Below, piece after piece: positions 1 to 8,551 of a DNA stretch of 64,000 nt. Position 1 is the stretch's first letter. The number at the start of each line of letters is the position of its first letter. Under the pieces are notes generated by a model. It did not search any database, was not told where the DNA came from, and was given only the letters and a program-made list of their open reading frames with translations. The DNA is from Vibrio sp. ES.051 (GTDB lineage Bacteria > Pseudomonadota > Gammaproteobacteria > Enterobacterales > Vibrionaceae). The stretch covers positions 496,001-560,000 of the forward strand of contig NZ_PDJL01000005.1 in the NCBI RefSeq assembly GCF_002563795.1, given 5' to 3'. Position numbers and translations under genes: made by a program.

Positions 1-1099
1 GGTTGCGCTTGCTGTTCTCATCTAGCGCTAAGCCGAGTTTCTGGATCGTTGTAACGATGACTTTATCCGCATAGTCTTCTGACAACATACGACGAACTAA
101 CGTTTCTGTATTGGTGTTCTCTTCCACACAACCATCTTGAAACTTGTTAAATTCTTCTCGGGTTTGACGATCCAAGTCTTTCCTATCGACCACGAACAAG
201 CACTTTTCAATATCAGGATTATCTTTAAGTAACGTTGACGCTTTAAACGACGTTAGGGTTTTACCTGATCCTGTTGTGTGCCAGATATAGCCATTTCCTC
301 GCCCTTCATGGATACAGTCAACAATAGCTTCCACTGCGTAGATTTGATACGGACGCATAACCAGAAGCTTTTGTTCTGATTGAACCAACACCATATAGCG
401 ACTGATCATTTGACCAAGAGTACACTTCGCTAAGAAAGCATCGGCAAAGTCATGTAAGTGCGATATTTTCCGGTTATTTTCATTAGCTAGTTGATAAACT
501 GGTAAAAAACGTTCATCAGCATTGAAGCTAAAATGCTCATTCCGGTTGTTAGCAAAGTAATAAGTATGGTGCTCATTACTGACAATAAACATTTGAATGA
601 AGCACATCAGCGTATTGGTGTAGCCATTACCAATATCGCTTTTGTAATCAACGATCTGTTCCATGGCTCTACGAGTTACAATGTCGTAGGCTTTCAGCTC
701 AATCTGCACCGTCGGAACACCATTAATCAATAGGATGACATCGTAACGATGATTACTATCATCTGTGTTCATGCGTAACTGGTTGATGACTTCAAACTCA
801 TTTTTACACCAATCTCTAATGTTCACTAAGGTGTAATGTAGTGGCGTGCCATCTTCACGCTGAAAGTAGCCACGTTCACGCAGCGTTTGAGCAGCTTCAA
901 AGACATCAGCCGTAATAATGTCTTGGTACAAGCGCTCAAATTCATTATCAGTTAGGCTGACAAAGTTTAACGCCTCAAACTTTTCACGAAAATTCTGCTT
1001 GAGAGCTCGCTCTGTTCGGATATCTTTCCGGTACGAATACTTTAGATCGCCCAACTTAGCTATGAGCGCTTGTTCAATTTGAGCTTCTTTCGTTATCAT
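1..1099 (-). CDS. hsdR: Type I restriction enzyme R subunit, N-terminal part (runs off the window)
   Basis: This is the first ~366 residues of the motor/nuclease subunit of a type I restriction-modification complex, which translocates and cleaves unmodified DNA. The reading frame is open from the ATG at 1099 to the window edge. The N-terminal endonuclease domain shows the PD-(D/E)xK pattern (D120 in RYDVIL, then E134-L-K136 in VQIELK). The SF2 translocase begins with Walker A GSGK at about 277-280, followed by CLFVVDRKDLDRQ. The M and S subunits and the rest of hsdR must lie left of the window. A DUF2787 gene sits divergently beside it, a usual arrangement in Vibrio genomic islands. Confidence 0.93.
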   Translation of the reverse strand, partial: MITKEAQIEQALIAKLGDLKYSYRKDIRTERALKQNFREKFEALNFVSLTDNEFERLYQDIITADVFEAAQTLRERGYFQREDGTPLHYTLVNIRDWCKNEFEVINQLRMNTDDSNHRYDVILLINGVPTVQIELKAYDIVTRRAMEQIVDYKSDIGNGYTNTLMCFIQMFIVSNEHHTYYFANNRNEHFSFNADERFLPVYQLANENNRKISHLHDFADAFLAKCTLGQMISRYMVLVQSEQKLLVMRPYQIYAVEAIVDCIHEGRGNGYIWHTTGSGKTLTSFKASTLLKDNPDIEKCLFVVDRKDLDRQTREEFNKFQDGCVEENTNTETLVRRMLSEDYADKVIVTTIQKLGLALDENSKRN

Positions 1100-1462
1100 T
1101 TTTTGCTACCAAATACGTAAATGAATAAATACGTCATAATGACTGGTCTCGACTGATGGGCATTGTACCCTAACCACATCGAACTATGAATCGAATGGAA
1201 TGACTAATAGCACTCTCTGGTTAACGAACAAACTAACTGTAAAATCCGTAAAGCACGCCACACTCTACTCTTCCTTTTCTATCGTTTATTTGGTCATCAA
1301 TGAATTTAGTGATTCCCAAGGTTTCTCAATGAGAAAGCTACATTTGTAGCTTCACCAATCTCTAGCACAAACAACGCTTATGACTAGCCCATCTAAACAA
1401 AATAAACTTAGATATATATTACCTTCGTGCATACCTTAACCAATTAATTTTTAGGAGTTTTT
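1100..1462. other. Intergenic region between hsdR and the DUF2787 unit
   Basis: 363 bases between divergent genes. It should hold promoters for both sides, but I see no clear hairpin, repeat or coding frame. A Shine-Dalgarno-like TAGGAG at 1452-1457 belongs to the small gene that follows. Confidence 0.5.
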
Positions 1463-1582
1463 ATGCACAAGACACTCTCCAAGGTAAACATTCTAATTCC
1501 TCGCCTGTTAACTCCCGATGTTACCAATTCAAAACAGAATATCCCCTCCTTCAATAACTTTGACGATGAATTTCTTTCTTAG
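1463..1582 (+). CDS. Small hypothetical protein, 39 aa
   Basis: A 39-codon frame starting MHKTLSKVN and ending DDEFLS. A Shine-Dalgarno-like TAGGAG lies 5 bases upstream of the ATG. Its stop codon overlaps the AGGAAG ribosome site of the DUF2787 gene that starts 9 bases later, so the two are probably co-transcribed and co-translated. I do not recognise the family and see no membrane segment. The RBS and tight spacing are the only evidence that it is translated. Confidence 0.45.
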   Translation: MHKTLSKVNILIPRLLTPDVTNSKQNIPSFNNFDDEFLS

Positions 1583-1591
1583 GAAGCTCAC

Positions 1592-2029
1592 ATGACAACA
1601 CTAAACTTCATTTCCGTTTCATTACCAGTATCCAAGCAGTTTCAACAACTATTAAGCGAACACTGTCAAACGTTACTTGCTTCAGATGGTTGGGAAGCCA
1701 CCAGCAAGCGCTTGACTCTCAGCTTTCGTGATAAAAGCTATAGCGTAGAAAACGGCGGTTCCCATCCAGTTGAAGTTGGTCTAAACATAACCAATAAGGT
1801 AAATGTAACGATCATTTACATCACTGATTTCGCTTATGTAGGGAATCTGTATCCAGAGATAAAACGTCATATTGATTTCGACTTTAGTCACCAACTCTAT
1901 TTCACTATTGAAGCTGGTTGGCAGCGTATCCAATCATCCAAAGTGGAGGACTTATATCGAATATGGGAGAAAAGCTTTATTAAGCATGTCCGGGAGGGGA
2001 GCTATGACGAAATTAAAGTCATACTCTAA
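1592..2029 (+). CDS. DUF2787 family protein
   Basis: 145 residues, the usual family size. It contains the HPVEVGL segment and the hydrophobic/aromatic YITDFAYVG stretch typical of DUF2787, a small Vibrio-centred family of unknown function found on genomic islands. AGGAAG sits just upstream of the ATG. A second member lies at 46316-46747 in this window; the two share HPVEV, the F(A/S)Y core and a C-terminal (I/L)W-(E/M)K-(S/T)F-(I/A)-(K/R)H motif but are divergent overall. Placement next to hsdR suggests it belongs to the restriction island rather than to the metabolic cluster. Confidence 0.78.
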   Translation: MTTLNFISVSLPVSKQFQQLLSEHCQTLLASDGWEATSKRLTLSFRDKSYSVENGGSHPVEVGLNITNKVNVTIIYITDFAYVGNLYPEIKRHIDFDFSHQLYFTIEAGWQRIQSSKVEDLYRIWEKSFIKHVREGSYDEIKVIL

Positions 2030-2399
2030 TATTCGTTTGTAAACTCTCGCGCAGCTAGCACATAGCAAAAGTATTTAACGATGGCTATTGACTCTATCAA
2101 CATACCGATGAACGCCAAAGACGACCTTCATTACAAATTAGCAGGGTACGAGCGTGAGAGTTTATTATTCGACTGTTGGGTAGCCATCATAATCTGGTTC
2201 AGTTTAAGGTTGCTATTTGATGGCACTGAATACTCCTTGTCTTTAGAGTATTCGTGTGCTTGACCACAAAGTAGCTTCTAAGACAATGTAACTCCTAAAC
2301 AGGAACGAAGTCGTTATAACTAGTCATACAGTGCCTTTGAAACTGTTTTCGCCTTTTATTTTTGCGTAAAATATGCACATAAAGTAAAAGGAATATCAA
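2030..2399. other. Intergenic region, no convincing gene
   Basis: 370 bases. A 60-codon frame at 2081-2263 has no good ribosome site and no recognisable family, so I do not call it. An AAAGTAAAAGG ribosome-site-like stretch at about 2383-2393 precedes the lipoprotein gene at 2400. Confidence 0.4.
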
Positions 2400-3461
2400 A
2401 TGAAAAACAGATGGTTAGGTATGGCTTGTACGCTTCCTTTATTGGTTGCGTGCAATAGCGAGAGTTCAGCAATCCCAGTGTCTAGCGAGACCGTATCTCA
2501 AAAGCAAATCGATACGATTGTGTCGAACATCAATAAGCTTTATCCAGAGGCAACTCAAGAGCAAAAGCTGAGAGCAGCAAAAACCGTAGTTCGAGCAATT
2601 GAAGAACTTGTATTTGTTAAAGGTGGAAGTTTTGAGATGGGGGACTTTGGTGCACCATGTGAAATTCCAAGCGACACACCAAATCGTATGGACTGGTCAC
2701 CGGATGTGCAGTGCTTTAGCTCCCCGAACACCGGAGAAACCGGTGCTTATAACCTGCACAAGGTAACATTGGACTCATACTCGATTGCAAAATTTGAAAC
2801 GCGTTTTATTGATATGGAGTGGATGCGTCAGCTTAAAAAATTACCTGTTGCAAGTAGTTTTGGTCCCAAGACTCTCAATTATGAGGTGCTTCGTGATAGC
2901 GAATGGTACAACACTCTGACGACTGATCTTAAGAACAACGCAGCACCAACTAAAACATGGCAAGAAGCTAAAGACTACTGCCAATGGTTAGGTGATGTCA
3001 GTGCATTACCATTCGATCTACCAACGGAAGCACAATGGGAATATGCCGCCAGAAGTCGTGGGGAAAAGGTATATTTTGCAACCAACAATGGTTATGCACA
3101 GCTCCAAGGTGACCATTACTTTGACCCTGTATCCAATCGTTATATTGAGTATGCTGACGAAGAGGTGAATACAGCTAGACGCATCGAAGATGTGGACGCG
3201 TACCCGCCTAACCCATTAGGAGTGGCTGGTATGTCGAACCAAGTCAGTGAATGGGTTAATGATTGGTATGCCAAAGATTATTATCTTGTCTCACCAGAAC
3301 ATAACCCGCAAGGTCCCGAGTCAGGTATAGAAAAAGTGCGCCGTGATGCGGCGGGAGCCACTATGGTCTTTTCACGTATTCCCCATGCCCCAGTCGAAAA
3401 AAAATACTATGTATCTGTAAGCTTTCGTTGCGCGCTTCAGCAAACCACACCAGCTAAGTAA
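2400..3461 (+). CDS. Lipoprotein with formylglycine-generating-enzyme-like (SUMF1/FGE) domain
   Basis: 353 residues. The N-terminus is a lipoprotein signal with lipobox LLVAC, so the mature protein should be membrane-anchored. From about residue 75 the FGE-sulfatase fold is visible: FVKGGSFEMGD at the start, LPTEAQWEYAAR in the middle, GMSNQVSEWVNDW, and a terminal SFRCAL. The family includes sulfatase-activating enzymes and nonheme-iron C-S bond enzymes, but secreted lipoprotein members often lack the catalytic cysteine pair and I see no clear pair here. It faces the broken effector-like gene at 3509-5824. A partner or immunity role for such an effector is an inference only. Confidence 0.72.
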   Translation: MKNRWLGMACTLPLLVACNSESSAIPVSSETVSQKQIDTIVSNINKLYPEATQEQKLRAAKTVVRAIEELVFVKGGSFEMGDFGAPCEIPSDTPNRMDWSPDVQCFSSPNTGETGAYNLHKVTLDSYSIAKFETRFIDMEWMRQLKKLPVASSFGPKTLNYEVLRDSEWYNTLTTDLKNNAAPTKTWQEAKDYCQWLGDVSALPFDLPTEAQWEYAARSRGEKVYFATNNGYAQLQGDHYFDPVSNRYIEYADEEVNTARRIEDVDAYPPNPLGVAGMSNQVSEWVNDWYAKDYYLVSPEHNPQGPESGIEKVRRDAAGATMVFSRIPHAPVEKKYYVSVSFRCALQQTTPAK

Positions 3462-3469
3462 TGGTGCGA

Positions 3470-3498
3470 AGGAAATAGGTCACAACGACCTACTTCCT
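3470..3498. terminator. Hairpin between two convergent genes
   Basis: A 12-base stem with one mismatch (AGGAAATAGGTC / GACCTACTTCCT) and a 5-base loop lies between the ends of the FGE-like lipoprotein gene and the effector-like gene. There is no long T tract, so it is a weak candidate bidirectional terminator. Confidence 0.45.
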
Positions 3499-3508
3499 CT
3501 CGCTAGGT

Positions 3509-5824
3509 TTATCGATACGGCAGATATTCATCGCTAGGTGCGGTAATTTGGGCTTTCTTGCGTGCAAGAGCCTCACCACTTAAGGGTGTGTAAGGCTTGC
3601 TGGTCGCATCCAGTTTATTTTTCTCTGCTAACTGCGTCACCCACAAGTTAAAGTCATGCTGCTGGATGTTGTCCAAAATTGCATTAATGCGCGCAAGGTT
3701 ATCAAACATCGCTTTCTCACCAGCAATAGCACGCCCATCTGGGTTCATGCGTTGCAAAATCTCTTCAAACTTATGCCAACTGTAAGTGCTTTTGCAAAGC
3801 AATTTATGTATTGCACTCTCTTGTTGCTCATTAAAACTAAACAAAAACTCTTCAACCAATACATCGATCATAATCCCAATAGCCTCGGGGAACAGTTGCT
3901 CGAATGGCACACCTGACAATGTCGATTCGTCAAGAATACGAGTGGCTAGTGCAATAGCTTTTTCTTGGCGATCTTTATAATTATTGAATGAAGCCCTTAA
4001 GTTATTTACTTCTGCTTCACCCTCTAATAGAACCTTCTCAAACACTTGAGCCGGATCGGCAACCAAGTCCCTAGCAAACGCAACCAGTGTTGAGTTCACC
4101 AAGTAATCATAAGCAAGTGAATTAATATTATTAAGCATCCGATAATCAACGTACTGCAATCCTTGCAGAATGATTTTGGTCAGTGCCCAAAGTTGGGTCG
4201 TGTCGAGCATCGCGCCAAAACCGCCGCCAGCACCAAAACCACAAACAATCTGACCTGAGCATTTGACATAAAACTTACCGCCCTCTAGAGTCAGTTGAAA
4301 CTCAGCGTTGACGCCCACACCAAACGCAATATTACCCTCTGGTTTGACTTCAGCTAATGCTTGAAACTCGGCTTCTTTGCTTTCCTTTTGATTATCTTCC
4401 GGCTCATCTGTTGAAGAAGAGGCATTTTTAGGTGGTAGCCACTCAACGCCACCCACTAACTGACCATTGGCCTGCATTCCCGCAAACCCTTGCACCTTAA
4501 AACCGACGTCACCTTTAGCCCCTTGGGCAAGGTTCACTTTCGGTGAATACATGACGCCAACGCTCTCGCCGTACTCATTGACTTCTCTGCTTTGTTGACG
4601 CCCACCCGCAGCAACGCCCGCTCTGCCTTCTGCCATTGCGCCAGTGAAACAACCGATGGCGGCAGTGCCAACAAAACGGAAGCAACCAAATGAATAAGTC
4701 GCTATTTTTTTATTTGCATCGAGGTAAGTGAGTCGGATAGGAAAACCCTTCTCATACGGAAGGTAACACTTAGCTTCTATTTTTGCTTCAGCGAGTGATA
4801 AGCTTGCCTCTGCGCCAATACCGATGTCAACTCGCCCGTTCGTGGGTTCAAACACTGTCGCGACACTGGCTTGAGCGCCCCAGCGAAGCAACTGCGCTTC
4901 TGGGCTAATCGCAAATCGTGTTTCACCACTTTCCGTTAAGTATTTCTGAGTGGACTTCCATTCATGGAATTTACCGCCGTCCGCTTTCCATTCGGCAAAC
5001 TTCGCTTCGACCTTAAACTCTTTGGCGCTCTCTTTGATGTCTTTCGCAATCTCCTGACTTAGACGATTTAAGTCCCCTCGCTTGAGCGCGGCATCGGCAT
5101 TACTGTGATGATAAGACTGGCTCCAACGTGGCTTTTCTCGTTCAAAAAAGGCGTTACGAAGGTACACGTAACGACCTTGGTTGATGGAGTAGGCTTCAAC
5201 GACATGACGCTTGGCCTTTTGTGTCACGAGCTAAGTTTTATCATTGGTGAAGTTGTCTGCCCCAACGCCAAGCTTGGTTGTGCTTTCCTCTTTGGGTTTT
5301 GCTTTAGTTTCTAGCTTTTTGAATGCATCGATTTGACGGTCTAACTGACGAAGGGTTTCTTTTCTCAGTGTTTCCATCGAGGTTTCTTCGAGCCAACGGT
5401 AGCGGTATTGCTCTACGAAAGCTTTTCGCTGTTGCAGTGAAGTCAGTCTGTCTTGAGTTAAATCGAGGTTCGGGTTTGGCTTGGGCTGCGCCGCTCTCAT
5501 GGCGGCGGCACGTTGTGAAGCTGGGCTTAACGGGCGGCTGTTATCACCGAAAATACCCGCGTGCATGGCATCTTCAAACCACGCTGTTCTCTTCAAGGTA
5601 TGTTGCTCAAGTGCTTCTCGGGTCGCCTTTTTATCGCTAGGGGCAGAGCTTAGCAACGCTTTATAGCTTTCGACTAAGCGGTCGCTTTCCTTTGCTTCAT
5701 GCTCTAGCTGATTACTGGCTTTCTCGTCTAATAAATAATATTCCAGCGGACCATCACCTGTAATAAAGACGACATCATAAACACTTTCTCCTTCTCTTGA
5801 TGTTCCCTGTTTTGTCGCTCCCAT
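3509..5824 (-). pseudogene. Type VI secretion effector-like gene, 5'-truncated and interrupted by an in-frame stop
   Basis: Two frames on this strand, 5231-5824 (197 aa) and 3509-5227 (572 aa), lie in the same phase and are separated only by a TAG at 5231-5233 and one codon. They therefore read as one protein with a nonsense change, with the GTG at 5227 as a possible restart. The product has an N-terminal charged helical part and then a glycine-rich middle region (GVGVNAEFQL, GFGAGGGFGAM) like that of large type VI antibacterial effectors of the BTH_I2691 type. The 5' end is missing: sequence before about 5800 is IS66 transposase. Family assignment is from general resemblance and is moderate; truncation and the in-frame stop are direct observations. 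Confidence 0.6.
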
Positions 5825-6066
5825 TCTCGTTGCTCTGCTTCGTTGAATGTACCTTTGGGTGTTTTTTCACTCTGAGAAGCAAAGCGTTTGGATTTGCTAA
5901 GATTAAGCTGCTCGACTAGAAGTTGAACTTTGGTTTTGAGCTCAGCGACCTCTTCTTGTTTTGCCTCCAGCAGCTTGTCTTTTGCTTCATTCTGTTGCTG
6001 AAGCTCAAGCAGCATCGCTTTTAGCTGGTCAATGTCATCAGGAAGGTCGGTCATATCTAGGCTCAA
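5728..6066 (-). pseudogene. tnpC: IS66 transposase TnpC, N-terminal fragment
   Basis: The frame begins with the TnpC leucine-zipper-like N-terminus (LPDDIDQLKAMLLELQQQNE..., long coiled coil to about residue 55) and the SKSKRFASQSEKTPKG..FNEAE segment typical of IS66 TnpC. After about residue 80 the sequence stops resembling TnpC and runs out of frame through effector-gene DNA. The DDE catalytic domain is absent. Confidence 0.8.
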
Positions 6067-6138
6067 GTCATTTCAATGCCTTAAGTGTGACAGCGAAAAA
6101 GGATCGTTTAAGTCCAAGATAACGATCAGTATCAGCGG

Positions 6139-6483
6139 TCACACTTCTAGATTATAAAGTGGACGATGAGCTTTAGCATGGTCAAGAGTTAACCCAGAGA
6201 GAAGCCAACTCAGTTGTTGCTTACTAATATGGATAGCACCATCAGCGTTCGGCTTGGGCCACTTAAAGGTGCCTTTTTCCAAACGCCGATAGTAAAGCCA
6301 AAAGCCATTGGTATCCCAAAATAGAATTTTCAGTTTATCTCGGGCTCGGTTGCAGAAGATAAACCAGGACTCACTGAATGGATCCATCTCAAGTGTTTCA
6401 GCAACGATAAGCGAGAGTCCATCAATAGACTTACGCATGTCGGTGACGCCAGAGATTAAATAGACTTTACCTGACGGTGTCAT
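6139..6483 (-). CDS. tnpB: IS66 accessory protein TnpB
   Basis: 114 residues, the normal TnpB (IS66 Orf2) length. It carries the family patterns VYLISGVTDMRKSIDGLSLIV, WFIFCNRARDKLKILFWD and GFWLYYRRLEKGTFKWP. It overlaps the end of tnpA by 4 bases (6480-6483), the usual IS66 coupling. Confidence 0.9.
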   Translation of the reverse strand: MTPSGKVYLISGVTDMRKSIDGLSLIVAETLEMDPFSESWFIFCNRARDKLKILFWDTNGFWLYYRRLEKGTFKWPKPNADGAIHISKQQLSWLLSGLTLDHAKAHRPLYNLEV

Positions 6484-6779
6484 TGCAGAGCTTCAACCCA
6501 ATGCTTAATTTGTAGCGAATTTAGGTTTGTTGGCAGCTCAGCACGAACACCATTGTTGGACGTGAGCACTACGCAACTTGCACTGCTCTCTGCTAACTCT
6601 GTGATCACTATCGGTTGAACTTGGGTTTCAGGCTCTGGTTGATTGAGCTTTTTCGACCAGTAGTGAAAAGTCTGATAGCTTACATTTTGTTGGGCACAAA
6701 ACTGCTTGATGGTTAAATTACCTTGCCGCTGTTCCTCTAGAATATTAGCCCAATGGTCTCGTTTACTTTGTTGTTCCAT
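6480..6779 (-). CDS. tnpA: IS66 accessory protein TnpA
   Basis: 99 residues with the N-terminal helix-turn-helix of IS66 Orf1 (WANILEEQRQGNLTIKQFCAQQNVSYQTFHYWSKK). It is followed directly by tnpB. GGAGGAAC just upstream of the ATG provides a ribosome site. It appears intact although the element has lost tnpC. Confidence 0.87.
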   Translation of the reverse strand: MEQQSKRDHWANILEEQRQGNLTIKQFCAQQNVSYQTFHYWSKKLNQPEPETQVQPIVITELAESSASCVVLTSNNGVRAELPTNLNSLQIKHWVEALQ

Positions 6780-6830
6780 AGTTCCTCCAATGAAAAAGGT
6801 ACTATGGCAAACGACGAGCTCGTTTAGTAT

Positions 6831-7284
6831 GTGTGGTTGATTAACCGTTTACGATATATCGAGAACAAAATTACCGAAAACCAATATTATCGTCGACTCA
6901 GACGATTAAGAAAGAGCAGGCTTCATTGGCTCAAACTGGGCAGTTATCAATGTTCAAAACGATATCGAGGTCGGTGCCGTAATCTCATCACAGATGATGT
7001 TATGGTCTGGCACTTTATGAATGACTCCGAATGTCCGTTAACGAACAACGCAGCGGAACGAGTCGTAATTACATATTGATGAGAAAGTGCTGTTACGTAA
7101 CTCGTTCATATCGAGGAGACCTGTTCCGTGAACGGATGTTTCACTTATCGAGACTGCGAAACTTCAACAGCTCTCAGCTTATAACTGGCTGCGTGAAATC
7201 GTCGAACATCATATGCTCAAAACTGACTACCAAACCATTCGTAATGACCTAGAATGTACTCACGAATATCAAACCAACCTTTAG
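6831..7284 (+). pseudogene. IS66-like transposase C-terminal remnant, opposite orientation
   Basis: A decayed frame on the plus strand. The segment FMNDSECPLTNNAAERV matches the DDE-end motif of IS66-type transposases, and the following frame continues VLLRKCCYVTRSYRGDLFRERMF, then LSAYNWLREIVEHH in another frame. At least two frameshifts are needed to read it through. It abuts the tnpA side of the neighbouring IS66 relic but points the other way, so it is a separate insertion. Confidence 0.6.
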
Positions 7285-7518
7285 CTCCCGCGATAACAGC
7301 GCACAATGAGCCAAACAGGACTTCGAATAAGCAATACGTTACCTTTGCTGATTGACGCTGTCTGTAACGGCTTGGAAGTGTTCTTTGAACTGAACGATAT
7401 GCATTATGGTTAGTCTCTCTCGCTCAAAGAGAGTATATGATCACAGCTAATTTCGATCGTCAAATCGATCAATCTAAACGGTCAAAAAACATTCGCGATC
7501 TCGCCCTGAAGTGAACGG

Positions 7519-7755
7519 TTACTCACCTCTTATATTTATATCTTTTAACTTGTTTATATATGCAGAAAGTTTTATTGCGAAATTTCCTGAAAAAATTAGT
7601 GCAAGAACATACGTACCACTGATAGCATCAAATTCCAACAACATGATTTTATTTATAATAAGAGATAGAAAAACTCCACAAATTACTGTCAATATCCAGT
7701 AATTTGCTCTAGCATGTTCTAACTCATGCTTTACTTTCTCATTTTCCAAAACCAT
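7519..7755 (-). CDS. Small two-helix membrane protein
   Basis: 78 residues: a short charged N-terminus (NEKVKHELEHARANY), then two hydrophobic segments (about residues 20-38 and 48-66) joined by LLEFDAISGTY. Its ATG overlaps the stop of the upstream DeoR gene in a TAATG arrangement, which indicates translational coupling. I do not recognise the family. Like the DeoR gene it is AT-rich compared with its surroundings, suggesting the pair arrived together. Confidence 0.6.
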   Translation of the reverse strand: MVLENEKVKHELEHARANYWILTVICGVFLSLIINKIMLLEFDAISGTYVLALIFSGNFAIKLSAYINKLKDINIRGE

Positions 7756-8432
7756 TACTCCCCATCAAAGACATTATCGAAACTTTTTATTGAACAGGTT
7801 TTATATATACAATTCGTCGAATTACACTTTTTTTTGCTTTTAATAAGATAGCTGTATTCTGCTTTATCAATAGCAAGTCGATTTAATGTCGCTCTAGATA
7901 AATTTTCACTTAACATAAATCCGTCACTATCAATATACTCAGATTCGATAATGGCGATATCGATAGATTCAAAGATATCTTTATTAATGAATTCTGAAAA
8001 ATTAATTCCTAAATCATCTCTTGAAGAGTGATTTCCAAAGAAAAACATCCGTATTCTATCTTTGTGTTTTATTACTTTATATATATTAATATCATTTGTA
8101 AGAACTTTGATATTTATATTGGGTAACAAGTCCGCTAAATACTCAGAAACACTAGAAGTTTCCATATAGATATTACATCCTTCAAATATAATAGAGATAA
8201 TATCATCAACAAATTTTATTCCATCTTCAATTTTGTTTTTTTTAACTTTCTTTGCCCCTCCATGATAAATTTTTAAATTATTTTCAATTGAAATAGCATT
8301 AAGGTCACGTCTGATAGTGTGCGTACTGACATTAAAATATATTGCGATATCCTTTGTCCTTATATCCTCCGACTTTTCATACATTGCTAATATTTTTTTT
8401 CTTCGATTTAATTTTATATACTTTTTTATCAT
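7755..8432 (-). CDS. DeoR-family transcriptional regulator
   Basis: About 225 residues. The N-terminal winged helix is clear (RRKKILAMYEKSEDIRTKDIAIYFNVSTHTIRRDLNAISIENNLKIYHGGA), followed by the DeoR sugar-phosphate sensor domain, which is divergent from usual members. I prefer the ATG at 8432, 6 bases after AAGGG; an ATG at 8444 has no ribosome site. It is AT-rich and unlike the YihW-type regulator at 27090. Its position beside the porin gene suggests it controls sugar uptake genes; the ligand cannot be told. Confidence 0.75.
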   Translation of the reverse strand: MIKKYIKLNRRKKILAMYEKSEDIRTKDIAIYFNVSTHTIRRDLNAISIENNLKIYHGGAKKVKKNKIEDGIKFVDDIISIIFEGCNIYMETSSVSEYLADLLPNINIKVLTNDINIYKVIKHKDRIRMFFFGNHSSRDDLGINFSEFINKDIFESIDIAIIESEYIDSDGFMLSENLSRATLNRLAIDKAEYSYLIKSKKKCNSTNCIYKTCSIKSFDNVFDGE

Positions 8433-8473
8433 ACTGCCCTTCATATAAACTACGTAGAATAGTTAAACTAATT

Positions 8474-8497
8474 AAAGGGGAAAAACCTTTCCCCTTT
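8474..8497 (-). terminator. Hairpin downstream of the porin gene
   Basis: A perfect 10-base stem (AAAGGGGAAA / TTTCCCCTTT) with a 4-base loop lies between the porin gene and the DeoR gene. A run of T on the plus side and a shorter one on the minus side make it usable in either direction; the porin gene reads into it. Confidence 0.7.
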
Positions 8498-8551
8498 TTT
8501 ATATCGATTAATATCGTGAAACTATATTTAAATTCTACCTAGAGGACGTAT

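Larger units (their letters stand above)
5790..6810 (-). mobile_element. IS66-family element remnant
   Basis: It contains tnpA, tnpB and only the first ~80 codons of tnpC. The rest of tnpC (normally ~500 codons) and the right terminal repeat are gone, the sequence running directly into the effector-like gene. The exact junction is somewhere near 5790-5830. The element can no longer move on its own. Confidence 0.75.

Noticed and set aside
2081-2263. 60-codon open frame after the DUF2787 gene
   Set aside because: No ribosome site, no recognisable family; length is within chance expectation.
3597-5640. Several plus-strand frames inside the effector-like gene
   Set aside because: Antisense shadows with no coherent protein character.
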